Notes: generated from the letters alone by a model not told the origin. A DNA stretch of 64,000 bases from Desulfoluna spongiiphila (GCF_900101345.1 NZ_FMUX01000013.1:1-64000), one strand, 5' to 3'. Positions 51,625-62,072 are shown, numbered from the stretch's first letter. Numbers and translations: made by a program.

Positions 51625-54506
51625 GAAGCCTCCCTGGTGTCGGGGGTATAGACGGTGATGTATCCTTTGATGCCGGTGAGGGCCTCTTTGGCCAGGGCGT
51701 TGAGTTCGTCACGGGTTGTGCTTCGGAGTACCTGCTCCCGGCTGAGGACCTCGTCCAAGTCCCAGCCGTGGTCCAGGGTCGTTGCAATGGTGTTCAGCCA
51801 GTAGCGGTCTTTTTTCTCTACCTGGGCCAGGGTGGTGAGGCTCTGCTTGACGGCCAGTTCCATCTCCTGCTGCGTGACCCCTGTTGTGCCCATGCCCCGG
51901 ATCATGCCTTCGGTGAGGGGGATGAGTTCATCCACGCGTTGGGGATCGCAGGTAAAGGAGAGGGAGGCCTTGAAAAGTTCAGCCGGTTCTGCCTGGAAGC
52001 GCAGTTTAGCCGAGATGGAGTAGACCCCTCCTTTTTCTTCGCGAACCGAGAGTCTGAGCCTGCGTGAGAGGATTCGCCTGAGAATGGAGATCTGCACGCT
52101 TTGTTTGTGGGAAAAGGGTGCCTCGAATTCGTAAAAGGCGGAGACCGAGGCTCGGTCCGCAAGGTCTCCCTTGCCGGTGATGCGGATGCTCTCGGGGCCG
52201 CCAACGGCTTTAAGCCTGAGGCCCCGGTCAACTTTGTTTTTTTTGTTTGTTGCGGCAGGCAGGTCGCCCAGGTAGCGCGCTGCCAGGTTGGCGATCTTTT
52301 CGGGGTTTACATCTCCCACCACGGTGAAGGTAAAGGTTGAAGGGGAGACGAAAAAACCGGTGTAATCGGCAAGGAGGACCTCAGGGGTGAGGCCCGCAAG
52401 GTCGCCGATGGCAAGGGGCTGGTCCCGGAATTTGTCGTTGTGGCGGGCCTCGGCAGCGTCTGCCGTAAAGCAGAATTTTTTGTCGTGGGCCCTGGCGTTG
52501 ATGGTCTGGGTCATCCGTGCTTTATGGATGGAAAGTGCCTTGGGGGAGACCTCCGGGGCCGTGAAATAGAGGCGCAGCATCTGAAAAAGGGTTTCCGCCT
52601 CGCTGGTGGCCCCGCCTCCGGAAAAGAGGGTGGCGTTGGCCCCGATGGAGGGGGAGACGTTGATGTCCCGTCCGGCGAGGAACCGGGTTAGCTCTGTCTG
52701 GGGGATGCCCGCAAAGCCGCTTTGGTTCACCAGGCCCGCGGCCATGCTCACCCGCTTGTAGTCGGCATCCGGGACGCTGGAGAGCCCCCCTGTGGCCGTG
52801 GCTCGGATTAAAAACTCACCGGGGGCGTTGGCCGTGGGTTTTACCACGAGCCGGGTCCCGTTGGAGAGTGTAAAGGCCTGCCCTTCGATGGCGGGCATTT
52901 TTTCGGCTTTCACGACATCTCCGCCTTTGGGGGGCGTGGTGACAAGGGCGGTGATGGCCGGGGCCAAGGTGTAGGGCGACAGTTTTTTCCTTTGGACCTT
53001 GGCGGCCAGGTTCATGATCTCCGGCTTGGTAAGTGTTTCGGCTTTTCGCTTCTCCGGGAAGGTGAAGATGACCGAGCGGCTGTCAGGGGCCAGGAGCCTT
53101 CTGAAAGCCTGGTTGAGGTCGGCTGTGGTGATGGTGCCGGCAGCCTTCAGGTACAGGGCCAGGTCCTGGTTGGGGTCGGTGAGGGAGCCGCCGTAGGTGT
53201 CGAATTCACAGATGGCTGCGGCATGGTCAGAGGATTCCACCCGACGATCGGGCCGTGCTGCCTCGGTGAGGGCTTTTTTAAAAGCGCTTTTTTGCTCTGT
53301 GAGCTCTTCGGCCAGGAACCCGAACCTGCGGACCCGTTCCATCTCGGCGTAGAGGCCCGAAAGCCCTTCGGATACATTGCCTTTTACGGGGCGGGCCATG
53401 AACCGGGCCGTGTGCAGGTCACCCCGGATGTTTGTTACGCGGGCGAAGGCTCGAAGCAGGGGCAGCTCCCGGTCGGTGATTTTTTTTCGGACGCGCCGGT
53501 TAAAGGCGGCAAATGCCAGCTGCTCGGTGAGATCCCGTTTAAACCCTTCGCAGGTGGTGGTGGGCTTACGCAGGAAGAAGTGGTCCATGGCCACGGTTCC
53601 GGCGGTGAGCTCGGGGTCGGTGATGGTGGTGACACGCAGGCCCGGGGTGAGGGGGACCTCCTTTGAGGCGGCGGCTCGGGCCTTGCGGGGCGCGATACCG
53701 CCCATGGCCTTTTCAATGCGCTCCTTCATTTCGGTGGCATCGATATTACCCACCACCACCACGGACATGCGGTCCGGGGTGTAGTTGGCGTCGTAGTAGC
53801 CCTTGAGCAAGGGGCGGTTGGCACCCTTCACCACGGGCATCAGGCCGATGGGATCACGCAAGGGGTAGCGTGACCCTGAAAGGAGCACGGCCCGGCTTTT
53901 GTCGCCCACGCGCTTTCTTACCCCGTCCCTCATGCGCCACTCCTCGACAATCACGCCCTTTTCCTTTTCGATTTCGCCTTCGTCAAAGAGCAGACCGTCT
54001 GCCCAGTCACCCAGGACCAGGAAGGCTTTGTCCAGAAGCTCCGGCCGATCCAGGGGGATGCTGAGTTGGTAGTTGGTGACGTCGGTGGCGGTGTAGGCGT
54101 TGGTGTGGGCCCCGAAGGTGAGGCCCGCCTCTTCAAGAAATGCGATGAGCTCGTTGTGCTCAAAGTGGCGGATCCCGTTGAAGGCCATATGCTCCACAAA
54201 ATGAGCCAGGCCTCGCTCCTCTTCGGTTTCATTGAGAGAGCCGGTGCGGACGTTGAGTCGCAGTTCCACACGGTCCTTGGGGGTGGGATTTTGGCGGATG
54301 TAGTACCGGAGGCCGTTTGCCAGTGTACCGGTGAGCACCTGCTCGCTCATGGGCAGGGGGGCGGTTGCCTGACGGGTCGGCTTAAGGGTCCCGCAGGCGC
54401 CGCCCAGGGTCAAAAGGGCGATGAGAAAGAACAAAAAGGGGGCTTTGCGTTTCCCGCCGGGGGGCAGGAAGGTGCAGGGGTGAGCAGTCTCGGGGGTGTA
54501 CATCAT
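51621..54506 (-). CDS. M16-family zinc metallopeptidase, lipoprotein
   Basis: 961 residues from ATG 54506 (GGAG 11 nt upstream). A hydrophobic segment ends in lipobox LGGAC (Cys38), so it is membrane-anchored. The inverted zinc motif is HFVEH (His102, Glu105, His106) in GLAHFVEHMAFNG; the third ligand Glu is about 75 residues on in EIEKEKGVIVEEW. The second half is the inactive M16 partner domain (from about 530), as in single-chain pitrilysin/PqqL proteins. PqqL-like relatives degrade imported peptides or siderophore-linked proteins in the periplasm. Coupling to yejA suggests it trims peptides for import. Confidence 0.88.
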   Translation of the reverse strand: MMYTPETAHPCTFLPPGGKRKAPFLFFLIALLTLGGACGTLKPTRQATAPLPMSEQVLTGTLANGLRYYIRQNPTPKDRVELRLNVRTGSLNETEEERGLAHFVEHMAFNGIRHFEHNELIAFLEEAGLTFGAHTNAYTATDVTNYQLSIPLDRPELLDKAFLVLGDWADGLLFDEGEIEKEKGVIVEEWRMRDGVRKRVGDKSRAVLLSGSRYPLRDPIGLMPVVKGANRPLLKGYYDANYTPDRMSVVVVGNIDATEMKERIEKAMGGIAPRKARAAASKEVPLTPGLRVTTITDPELTAGTVAMDHFFLRKPTTTCEGFKRDLTEQLAFAAFNRRVRKKITDRELPLLRAFARVTNIRGDLHTARFMARPVKGNVSEGLSGLYAEMERVRRFGFLAEELTEQKSAFKKALTEAARPDRRVESSDHAAAICEFDTYGGSLTDPNQDLALYLKAAGTITTADLNQAFRRLLAPDSRSVIFTFPEKRKAETLTKPEIMNLAAKVQRKKLSPYTLAPAITALVTTPPKGGDVVKAEKMPAIEGQAFTLSNGTRLVVKPTANAPGEFLIRATATGGLSSVPDADYKRVSMAAGLVNQSGFAGIPQTELTRFLAGRDINVSPSIGANATLFSGGGATSEAETLFQMLRLYFTAPEVSPKALSIHKARMTQTINARAHDKKFCFTADAAEARHNDKFRDQPLAIGDLAGLTPEVLLADYTGFFVSPSTFTFTVVGDVNPEKIANLAARYLGDLPAATNKKNKVDRGLRLKAVGGPESIRITGKGDLADRASVSAFYEFEAPFSHKQSVQISILRRILSRRLRLSVREEKGGVYSISAKLRFQAEPAELFKASLSFTCDPQRVDELIPLTEGMIRGMGTTGVTQQEMELAVKQSLTTLAQVEKKDRYWLNTIATTLDHGWDLDEVLSREQVLRSTTRDELNALAKEALTGIKGYITVYTPDTREAS

Positions 54507-55039
54507 GGGCCGTTTACTCCGTAGAAAGTGAATCATAAGGGCTCGGAAAAAAACTGGGTCCCTGTCGACCACACCGGTCTCTCTGGTGCTGCCTGTGAAA
54601 GGCCAGTTTTGACTCCCGTTTTTTTTTAGGCACTCCAAAAGAAAGGTTCTGACTACTGGCGTTTGCGCAGATTGTCAACAGGTTTCATTTTTGTTTAATT
54701 TAGGTTTATGAAATTAATTTCCTGTTAATCCGGATCGATGTGGCGAATTTGGTATTCCTAAAAAATGATTTAATCCCAAAAAAAACTTGACAGATATCCT
54801 GCTGATTGTAGTAGTCCTTGTGCTTCGCTGAAAAGTTAGTCTTGCCGAACTTATCAATGGGCGCAGCCCATGACGGGGACATGGTGTCCTCAGGTGGGGT
54901 GAGACGTACGAACGGCTGTGATGAACGATGGCGTTTCAATATCCATCCTTCGCAGACCGCCCGGGCAGTGCCTTGAGCAGGGAGAAGGGAATACCGGGTT
55001 CCCGGATATTGAACCGTTTGCAACACGAAGGATGTATCG
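54507..55039. other. Divergent intergenic region with a candidate promoter
   Basis: 533 bp without a gene, between the leftward M16-yej operon and the rightward lipoprotein operon. A candidate rightward promoter is TTGACA at 54787-54792, 16-bp spacer, TAGTAG at 54809-54814; the -10 is weak. The start at 55040 has no strong ribosome site (GAAGGATG at 55026). Confidence 0.4.
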
Positions 55040-58000
55040 ATGAAACATGTGATGTGGATCAGGCTGTTCCTGGCAGCCGTGACAGCCTTGAGCCTTTCTG
55101 CCTGCGGCGGGTCAGGCGGAGGAGGCGCAGCCCCCGGACCGGGGATCACCCTCTCCGGCGTGGTGGAAGACGGCCCCGTTTTCAAGTCCACGGTCTACGC
55201 CCTGAACAGGGACGGCAGCGACGGGCTTTACGGGCCTTGTGTCACCGATGAGAAGGGCCGGTTTACCGTGACCGTGGACGCCGGGGTAGACCTGAAGTCG
55301 CTCATGCTTTTTGCCCGGGGCGGCAAAGACGGCACCACCGGGCCCGATGGCTTGAATTTCAGGGGGATGGTCATGATGGCTCCCCTGGAGATGTATGAAG
55401 GCAAGACACGGTCCGTTGTGGTGAGCCCGGTGACCACCCTGGTGGGCCTTGATGTGGCAAACGGGTCGTCTTTGAGCGCTGCCCGCACTGCCGTGGCCGG
55501 TATGCTGAAGGTCTCCGAGGAGAAGCTCACCGCCCGGCCTTCGGTGGAAGGGGGCCACTTTCACGCCAAGACCATGATGCTCTCCTTGGTTGCAACAGCA
55601 AGAAGAACCAAGGGGTGTAAGGGAAGCGCCTTTGAGGGGCTTACCTTTTCAGTGGACGGACTCCCCGACACCACGGATCATCCCGAACTTGACGAGGCCG
55701 TTGCAGTCATCAAAGGCGCCCTGGAAAGGGGACAGGCGCCTGGTGAGGTGTTTGTAAGGCAGCGGCTTTTGTCATGTCTCACAGATGTGTTGGATGCCAA
55801 CAGTCCGTCTTCTTCCAAGGAAGATCCGGCATTCAAAACCCGTGCGAGCCGCCTCATCGGAGATATTCTGGCTGCGGCAGGCGGTCGGCCCATTCATCTT
55901 GAGAGCATGGCACCCGAACGTGTCATCCGCTGGGTGCTCAGGACCTCCGGTATCGAAACCTACGACACCTTTCTGGGAGACACTTTTCCCGTCCTCATAG
56001 GCTGGGTCAGGGACAACACGGAGATCGCATCCATCATCACCCCGGTGGCGTCAAAATACAATATCAGGGAGCCCTTGTTTGCGGGTGAGCTCTTGGGGGA
56101 CGACAATGCCAAACGGTTGGATTACTACTTTAATTCGGATGCCTCCCATCTGTACAAGGCTGAAAAGCTCATCGAGACGGTGCGGGACGACACGGTCAAT
56201 GACTACATTTTGGAACGTGTCGCCCTCGGACTGGCCGAAGCCGGTTTTTTTTCCGAGGCGGAACCCATCTTGGACACGAAGATCTTTTCCACTTGGTATC
56301 GCGCAGAAGGGTTACGGCGGCTGGGAAAGTCTCTCCTTGAATTTAAGGAACGTACCGGAAGCATTTCCCAAGAGACAGTGGTGGGAGCCTTTGAGAAATC
56401 CGAATTCTTGTATAAAAAAAAGATAGAGTCCGTGGGAAAGGCCTTTTTCGATGATAAAGACTCGAGCGGATTGCAGTGTCTCATTAAGGGGTACAGGGAT
56501 GCGGGCGAGATGGACAGGGCGGATACCCTGACCGATTATATGGAAGAGTGTATCGCCGCCATGTCGGAGTCAAACAAGTCGGCCCTTCCACGTATTATTA
56601 TTTCCATGGAAAAGACGGCTGAGGCCTATATCGAAGAGGGCAACGAGGCCCAGGCCGCATTGTATCCCGGCGTGATGTTCGCGTTAGCCAAAGAAGTTCC
56701 AGCCGATGATGCGGCCAACCCCGATTACCCCGGAAAGGAGGATGATCCCAATGTAGTGGACTATTATCGTTCCAAGGTTTTTTACCTTATTAGGACGTTA
56801 GAGATTTACGGCTCTCTATATGAGAATTTCGGAGATGCCTCATACAGAGCCGGCGCCTTGAAGGCTTATTGCGTGATTGAAGAGTTGCGGGACACCTATC
56901 CCTTCACAGCGGAAAAAACCGAGTTGTACCTGGCAAATTGGGGTATCCCCTCTCTGTTTGCTATTGGCGAGGACGGCATTGCCCTGGCCCTCACCGATGG
57001 GCTTGCTTCAAAATACCGGAAGAAGGTCTACGCTTCGCAGGCCACCAGCAAAGCCGTGGCTGGTGAGGATATGGACGGTGCCTTTGCCGTGGTGGACCTG
57101 ATCACAGACAAGGACCCTGAAGATGAGGTGGCTTTCAAAGTCGATGCGTTGACTTATTGTGCAGCTAACTCGAAGGTGAAGCGCATAGCGGCCAGCCTTA
57201 TTGCCAAAGGCTCCCATCGATACTCCCACGCAGTTCAGGCCCTTGAAAGAGCTGGTGGGCTTCTGGACACGTTTACCACGGATGATGGGGAAATTAACTA
57301 CAAGATCAAGGTGCAGCGGGGGTACGTTAAGTTGGCGTATCTCTATGGGCTGATGGGGAAAATTGCCGAGCAGAAGGCAAACCTTGAAAAAGCGGAATGC
57401 CAGGCCCGAAGTACCGCAGGTGCCCTGTGGAAGGTCCAGGCCTTATGCGATACGGCCCAGGGCTGGCATGGGCTCGGCAACAACTCGCGGGTGACCCTGT
57501 GCCTTCACGATGCCCGGCTTACGGCCGATGCCGTGCGTGAGGGTGAGGTCGACGCAACAAAGTTAGCCGAAACGTACTATTGGCTAATGAAGGCTTACGA
57601 GAGGCTCGGGTACCGAGAGGATGCCTCGGAGGTAGCCAATATATATTCGGCCAAGAGCGGGCTCATTTTTGACGAGTCTCTAACAGACGATCAGTGGGCC
57701 ACGGGAAGCTATGGAAAGCACGACAAGCTTCTGGAAGATCAGGGAAGAAACCTTATCAAGGCGGCAAAGGTACTGATTGCATTCGAACGATTAGATAACG
57801 CCGAGGCCCTTTTGGACAGTGTCATCGCCACTAAAGAGGCATTTTATGATGACGGTGAATGTGTCGATCTTTGTGTCGGCAAGGTGTCCAGCACTGCGGA
57901 TAAGGGTTGTCTTGTGTATACCTATGCCTGTGCTGGTGCAGTTGAAAAGGCCGTTGACGCGGCCAGGAGCCTTGGTGTGATCTCGGAAATTAATCGGGGA

Positions 58001-58240
58001 GTCAAAGCGGTTGCGGCTAGCTTGACAGATCGGGATCATTTCCCTGAAAAATCAACATACAGCCCCAAACCTGAACACTGGGTCGCCCAGGTCGATACCG
58101 ACGGTGACGGTCTGCCCGATTTTTTCAGCCCGTTGGCTTCCCCTGAGGACATCGCCGCATCGGGCCTGACCCTGGACCCGGACAGCGACGGAGACGGCAT
58201 ACCGGATACGACGGACACCCGGCCCCTGTATGCCGATTGA
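55040..58240 (+). CDS. Large lipoprotein with TPR-like helical repeats and C-terminal calcium-type repeats
   Basis: 1066 residues. Lipobox LSAC (Cys22) after MKHVMWIRLFLAAVTALSLS. Next a small beta domain (VVEDGPVFKSTVYALNRDGS, DEKGRFTVTVDAG), like a carboxypeptidase-regulatory fold. Then a long helical part with TPR/SEL-like units (VNDYILERVALGLAEAGFFS, AEPILDTKIFSTWYRAEGLR). At the end are DTDGDGLPDF and DPDSDGDGIPD, thrombospondin type-3-like Asp-rich loops that bind calcium. I do not recognise the whole. It opens the operon with the TonB-dependent receptor, so it may be a surface partner that catches the ligand. Confidence 0.8.
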   Translation: MKHVMWIRLFLAAVTALSLSACGGSGGGGAAPGPGITLSGVVEDGPVFKSTVYALNRDGSDGLYGPCVTDEKGRFTVTVDAGVDLKSLMLFARGGKDGTTGPDGLNFRGMVMMAPLEMYEGKTRSVVVSPVTTLVGLDVANGSSLSAARTAVAGMLKVSEEKLTARPSVEGGHFHAKTMMLSLVATARRTKGCKGSAFEGLTFSVDGLPDTTDHPELDEAVAVIKGALERGQAPGEVFVRQRLLSCLTDVLDANSPSSSKEDPAFKTRASRLIGDILAAAGGRPIHLESMAPERVIRWVLRTSGIETYDTFLGDTFPVLIGWVRDNTEIASIITPVASKYNIREPLFAGELLGDDNAKRLDYYFNSDASHLYKAEKLIETVRDDTVNDYILERVALGLAEAGFFSEAEPILDTKIFSTWYRAEGLRRLGKSLLEFKERTGSISQETVVGAFEKSEFLYKKKIESVGKAFFDDKDSSGLQCLIKGYRDAGEMDRADTLTDYMEECIAAMSESNKSALPRIIISMEKTAEAYIEEGNEAQAALYPGVMFALAKEVPADDAANPDYPGKEDDPNVVDYYRSKVFYLIRTLEIYGSLYENFGDASYRAGALKAYCVIEELRDTYPFTAEKTELYLANWGIPSLFAIGEDGIALALTDGLASKYRKKVYASQATSKAVAGEDMDGAFAVVDLITDKDPEDEVAFKVDALTYCAANSKVKRIAASLIAKGSHRYSHAVQALERAGGLLDTFTTDDGEINYKIKVQRGYVKLAYLYGLMGKIAEQKANLEKAECQARSTAGALWKVQALCDTAQGWHGLGNNSRVTLCLHDARLTADAVREGEVDATKLAETYYWLMKAYERLGYREDASEVANIYSAKSGLIFDESLTDDQWATGSYGKHDKLLEDQGRNLIKAAKVLIAFERLDNAEALLDSVIATKEAFYDDGECVDLCVGKVSSTADKGCLVYTYACAGAVEKAVDAARSLGVISEINRGVKAVAASLTDRDHFPEKSTYSPKPEHWVAQVDTDGDGLPDFFSPLASPEDIAASGLTLDPDSDGDGIPDTTDTRPLYAD

Positions 58241-58364
58241 GATCCCCTGTCGAGTGTTTGGTTGAATTATGCGGTGCCGCTGCATGTGCGGCGGGGCGGC
58301 TTACCGGTTGTACCCAAGGAGACCTTCCCAGGGAAGGGCCCCTTTCAGATGAAAGAGTAATGCA

Positions 58365-61001
58365 ATGATACGAGGATGTGTGAGGCGATGCGTCGGCCTC
58401 GACGGAGGGCGTCGTCCGGGCAGCGGGCGTGCTGCGTGGCTGGTGGTGGCCATGGCTCTGATGGTCGCTGGTGCTGCGGCAACGGCATGGGCTGAAGACA
58501 CCACTGCAAAGGCCCCGATGGACGTTTCGGCCCCTGAAACAACAGGCCGAGACGTAAATGAAACAGAGATGAAAAAGAACGATGAGGTGGCGGTTGAAGG
58601 AGAGGTCCTTACGGTGACGGGCACCCTGGAGAGCAAGGCCTCCGGCGTGTCCATCATGGACAATCGGATGCTTCGGCACCTCTCAGGCGGCAACGGGGAT
58701 TTAAACGAGCTTCTCCTGGTGCTTCCGGATATCCAGCCGGACGACTCCTGGCGTTCTGCCAAGACAGCCGGGGAGATCCTGCCCGTGAATATCTCCATCT
58801 CCGGGGGCAAGGCCTACCAGAACAATTTTTCCGTGGACGGGATCTCCAACAACAGCCTTCTGGATCCGGGGTCCGAGCGCCACCAGGTGGTTAATGATGT
58901 GCCCGGCCACCCCCAGGAGATTTTCCTGGATTCGGACCTGGTCGAAGAGGTGGCGGTATACGACAGCAACGTCCCTGCCCGGTTCGGTGATTTTTCCGGC
59001 GGGGTGGTGGATGCCAAGACCGTTAAAGCGGGCATCAAGCCCAAGGGCAAGCTCTATTACCGGACCACCCGGAGCCAGTGGACCCATTTTTTTCAGTGGG
59101 AAGAGGAGGAGGCCGAAGACGAAGATGACGTCTCTACTGCCCCGCCGTCATCCGACGACGACGTCGACGAAGACCCCCGGTTCGAAAAGCATATCTACGG
59201 CGGCAGCCTCAGCATGCCTTTGGGCGATACCCTGGGGGTCTTGGGGTCTGTGAACGAGGTGCGCTCCACCATCTCCAAACGTCATTTCAAGGGGTGGAAG
59301 GATGAAAAACGGCACCTGAGAAATATCATGACCAAGCTTTCCTGGGACCCGGACTACCTGAACGCCTTTGAGCTGAGCCTGTTTCACTCTCCCTATGAAG
59401 AGGAGCGCTTCCTCTCGGATATCAAAAACAGCGACTATACCATCAAGGGGGGCGGGGATCGCATCCAGGGGCGGTGGAACCGGGGGCTTGGGTTCGGGGC
59501 CCTGGAGGTCACCGGGGCGTTTCGAAAGAGCGTGAACGAGCGGGAGGCCCCGAAGGATTATCGCCAATGGGCCGCCACAGCCTCAAAGCCCTGGGGGGCT
59601 GATGCCAATTCGAAGTACTCCAAGGAGGGCGGGTACGGGGATATCTCCAAGACCCAGGAGAGCTTTACCACCCGCGCGGACCTGTCGGAGGTCTCCTTTA
59701 ACGGGTGGGGTGGGCGCCATACCCTGAGCACGGGCATTGCCTACGACCTGACCAAGGGGACCTTCGACCGCAAGGAGACCTCCATGATCTACACGGACCC
59801 GGTGACGTCCGATACGGTGATCTCCCCGGGCAACAGCTACGACTGCGATGACAACCAGCAGTACTTCAGCATGCGCAAGGTCTATGACGCCGATGATTCG
59901 TCAGCTGTGGTCAACGCCCTGAGCCTCTATGGTCAAGACGAGATGGTGTGCGGGCGCGTGACCCTGAGGCCGGGGCTCCGCGTGGCCGCCAACGATTTCA
60001 TGGACAATCTGGACCTGGCCCCGAGGATGTCGGCATCCTGGGACAGCTTCGGGGACGGCGGTACGGTGTTCACCTCGGGCTTTAACCGGTACCACAGCGC
60101 CACCTTCATTACCTACAAGCTTCGAGAGGCAAAAAAGCCCTACCGCACCGAGGTACGAAAACCGTATCAGGACATGGTCTTTTCCGGGAGCGATCCCTCG
60201 GGCACCCTGGGTGGTTTCTGGTGGCCGGTGTCGGATGCCGGGAACAACGTGGAGACCTTTTCGTCCCTTAAAACCCCCTATGCCGATGAATTTCAGGTCG
60301 GTGTGGACCAGAGAGTCGGGGGCGGGACCCTGGGGTACAAGTATGTCCGCCGAAAAGGGCGAAATCAGTTCGCGCGGACCTACGGAGCGGTGCAGCCCGA
60401 CGGCCTGAAGTATTACACCATGACCAACGACGGGTTTTACGACCACGAAAGCCATCGCGTGGCCTGGGGACGCCGTTTCGGCGCCCACAGCCTTAACCTC
60501 AACATGACATATCAGGATACCGACGCCTCCAACGGGTCCTACGACAGCGAGGTGGACGATGATCGCGTCTGGTACGGGGACGAGGTGACCTACAAGGCCG
60601 AATTGCCCAGAAGCACCTTCAACAAACCCTGGATGGCCAACGCCACGGCCATTGTCTCCCTGCCCGCGCGCATGACCCTGACCACCATCGCCCGGTACCG
60701 GGGTTCCTACACCAAGGTGGAGAACACGGGCAATACCAGAGAGGTGCCCGATGATCAGGCCCAGATCAACCCTTTGACGGGGGAGAAGGTCTCTGAAGAT
60801 CTTCCCGTCTATGCAGAGCGGGACCGCTCCTCCAGTGTGGTGGTGGACTGCAAGCTCCGCTGGAAGCTTCCCTTGTGGGGGCAGAGTGTTTTTACCAGCA
60901 CCCTGGAGGTAAACAACCTGTTTAACAAAAAAGTCCTGGCCGATGGCAAGAACTACGAGCTGGGCCGCCAGTTCTGGCTGGGTGGTGAGGTGAGTTTCTA
61001 A
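58365..61001 (+). CDS. TonB-dependent outer-membrane receptor (large, with acidic loop)
   Basis: 878 residues. Signal segment (AAWLVVAMALMVAGAAATAWA), TonB-box-like region EVLTVTGTLESKASGV, plug (NGDLNELLLVLPDIQPDDSW, NISISGGKAYQNNFSVDGIS, VEEVAVYDSNVPARFGDFSG, GVVDAKTV) and a barrel ending WLGGEVSF. An early loop is very acidic (QWEEEEAEDEDDV, SSDDDVDEDPR) and could bind cations. The plug resembles the Oar-like/Bacteroidetes-type receptors more than FyuA. The next gene, an ABC ATPase, overlaps its stop by one base (TAATG). Confidence 0.85.
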   Translation: MIRGCVRRCVGLDGGRRPGSGRAAWLVVAMALMVAGAAATAWAEDTTAKAPMDVSAPETTGRDVNETEMKKNDEVAVEGEVLTVTGTLESKASGVSIMDNRMLRHLSGGNGDLNELLLVLPDIQPDDSWRSAKTAGEILPVNISISGGKAYQNNFSVDGISNNSLLDPGSERHQVVNDVPGHPQEIFLDSDLVEEVAVYDSNVPARFGDFSGGVVDAKTVKAGIKPKGKLYYRTTRSQWTHFFQWEEEEAEDEDDVSTAPPSSDDDVDEDPRFEKHIYGGSLSMPLGDTLGVLGSVNEVRSTISKRHFKGWKDEKRHLRNIMTKLSWDPDYLNAFELSLFHSPYEEERFLSDIKNSDYTIKGGGDRIQGRWNRGLGFGALEVTGAFRKSVNEREAPKDYRQWAATASKPWGADANSKYSKEGGYGDISKTQESFTTRADLSEVSFNGWGGRHTLSTGIAYDLTKGTFDRKETSMIYTDPVTSDTVISPGNSYDCDDNQQYFSMRKVYDADDSSAVVNALSLYGQDEMVCGRVTLRPGLRVAANDFMDNLDLAPRMSASWDSFGDGGTVFTSGFNRYHSATFITYKLREAKKPYRTEVRKPYQDMVFSGSDPSGTLGGFWWPVSDAGNNVETFSSLKTPYADEFQVGVDQRVGGGTLGYKYVRRKGRNQFARTYGAVQPDGLKYYTMTNDGFYDHESHRVAWGRRFGAHSLNLNMTYQDTDASNGSYDSEVDDDRVWYGDEVTYKAELPRSTFNKPWMANATAIVSLPARMTLTTIARYRGSYTKVENTGNTREVPDDQAQINPLTGEKVSEDLPVYAERDRSSSVVVDCKLRWKLPLWGQSVFTSTLEVNNLFNKKVLADGKNYELGRQFWLGGEVSF

Positions 61002-61909
61002 TGAAAAGGAGCAACGAGACCATGTCGGACACGGTGATCCAGGTGGACAACCTGTGCCACAGTTACGGGGGCAAGGATGTGCTAAGGGGCCTGACTTTTG
61101 AGGTGAAGAAGGGGCGCATCTTCGGGCTCCTCGGGAAGAACGGGGCGGGGAAGAGCACCACCATCAATATCATGATGGGGTTTCTGTCTCCCAAAGAGGG
61201 GGTGTGCCGGATCTTTGGCGAGCCTTCCCACAGCCTGCGGCCGGAGACAAGGGCCCGCATCGGGCTGCTGCACGAAACCTTTCTCCAGTACGAATTTTTC
61301 ACCATCGGGCAGGCCGAACGATTTTACGCCTCGTTTTACCCGACGTGGAACCACGGGGTGTTCCGGGATCTCATGGACCGGCTGGGGCTCCCGGACAACC
61401 GCAAGATCCACCGCATGTCGTGCGGCCAGCGGTCCCAGGTGACCCTGGCGCTTATCCTGGCCCAGATGCCTGAGCTGATGATTTTAGACGATTACTCCCT
61501 GGGGCTGGACGCCGGGTACCGGCGCCTGTTTCTCGACTACCTTGTGGCCTATGCGGAACGGTACGGCACCACCATTCTCATTACCTCCCACATTGTCCAG
61601 GACCTGGAGCGGTTCGTGGACGATATCGTGATCCTGGACCAGGGACGCACCCTTGTGAGCAGCAGCCTCCACCGGTTTACTCAAGGATTTCGCTGTTACG
61701 GGCTTCCCGGCAACGGGGGAGAGACCATGGCAGCCGACGGGGTCATAGCTCGCACGGAGAGCCTTGGCGATCGGCAATATCTCTACAGCTTTGAATCCGA
61801 AAATGACGTGCGGACTCATCTGGACGCCCTGGGCATGGATGCCACAGGGCTTGCGCCGGTCTCCATGACCCTGGAGGACGCCTTTATCGGGTTGACCGGG
61901 AAATATTGA
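61001..61909 (+). CDS. ABC transporter ATP-binding protein with unusual Walker B and signature
   Basis: 302 residues, ATG overlapping the receptor stop. Walker A LLGKNGAGKSTTINIMMG is normal. The signature reads RMSCGQRSQVTL, where LSGGQ is expected, and Walker B reads LMILDDYSLGLD with Asp in place of the catalytic Glu. The H-loop His is kept (ILITSHIVQDLE). The ATPase resembles CcmA/BcrA-type export or ABC-2 ATPases. The pairing with a TonB-dependent receptor, a short permease and DUF4857 matches a conserved but undescribed gene set; the ATPase may power transport of the receptor's ligand or export. Confidence 0.85.
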   Translation: MKRSNETMSDTVIQVDNLCHSYGGKDVLRGLTFEVKKGRIFGLLGKNGAGKSTTINIMMGFLSPKEGVCRIFGEPSHSLRPETRARIGLLHETFLQYEFFTIGQAERFYASFYPTWNHGVFRDLMDRLGLPDNRKIHRMSCGQRSQVTLALILAQMPELMILDDYSLGLDAGYRRLFLDYLVAYAERYGTTILITSHIVQDLERFVDDIVILDQGRTLVSSSLHRFTQGFRCYGLPGNGGETMAADGVIARTESLGDRQYLYSFESENDVRTHLDALGMDATGLAPVSMTLEDAFIGLTGKY

Positions 61910-62072
61910 TTCGCAGGTAGCGATTAAACGTATGATCCGGCGGCTCTGTTGGGGGTTAAGTTTTTTAAACGTTGAATAAATAGTCCTTAATGGTCCGTTT
62001 TGAATGACGTTGGGGTTTTGGGCATCGTTTGGGCCGCGACCTTCGAAAAAACCGAGAAAGATCGACTGAAAC
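61910..62072. other. Intergenic region inside the ABC operon
   Basis: 163 bp between the ATPase gene and the repeat block. It begins with a scrap of the composite repeat tail (GGCGGCTCTGTTGGGGGTTA, AAGTTTTTTAAACGTT). Confidence 0.4.
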
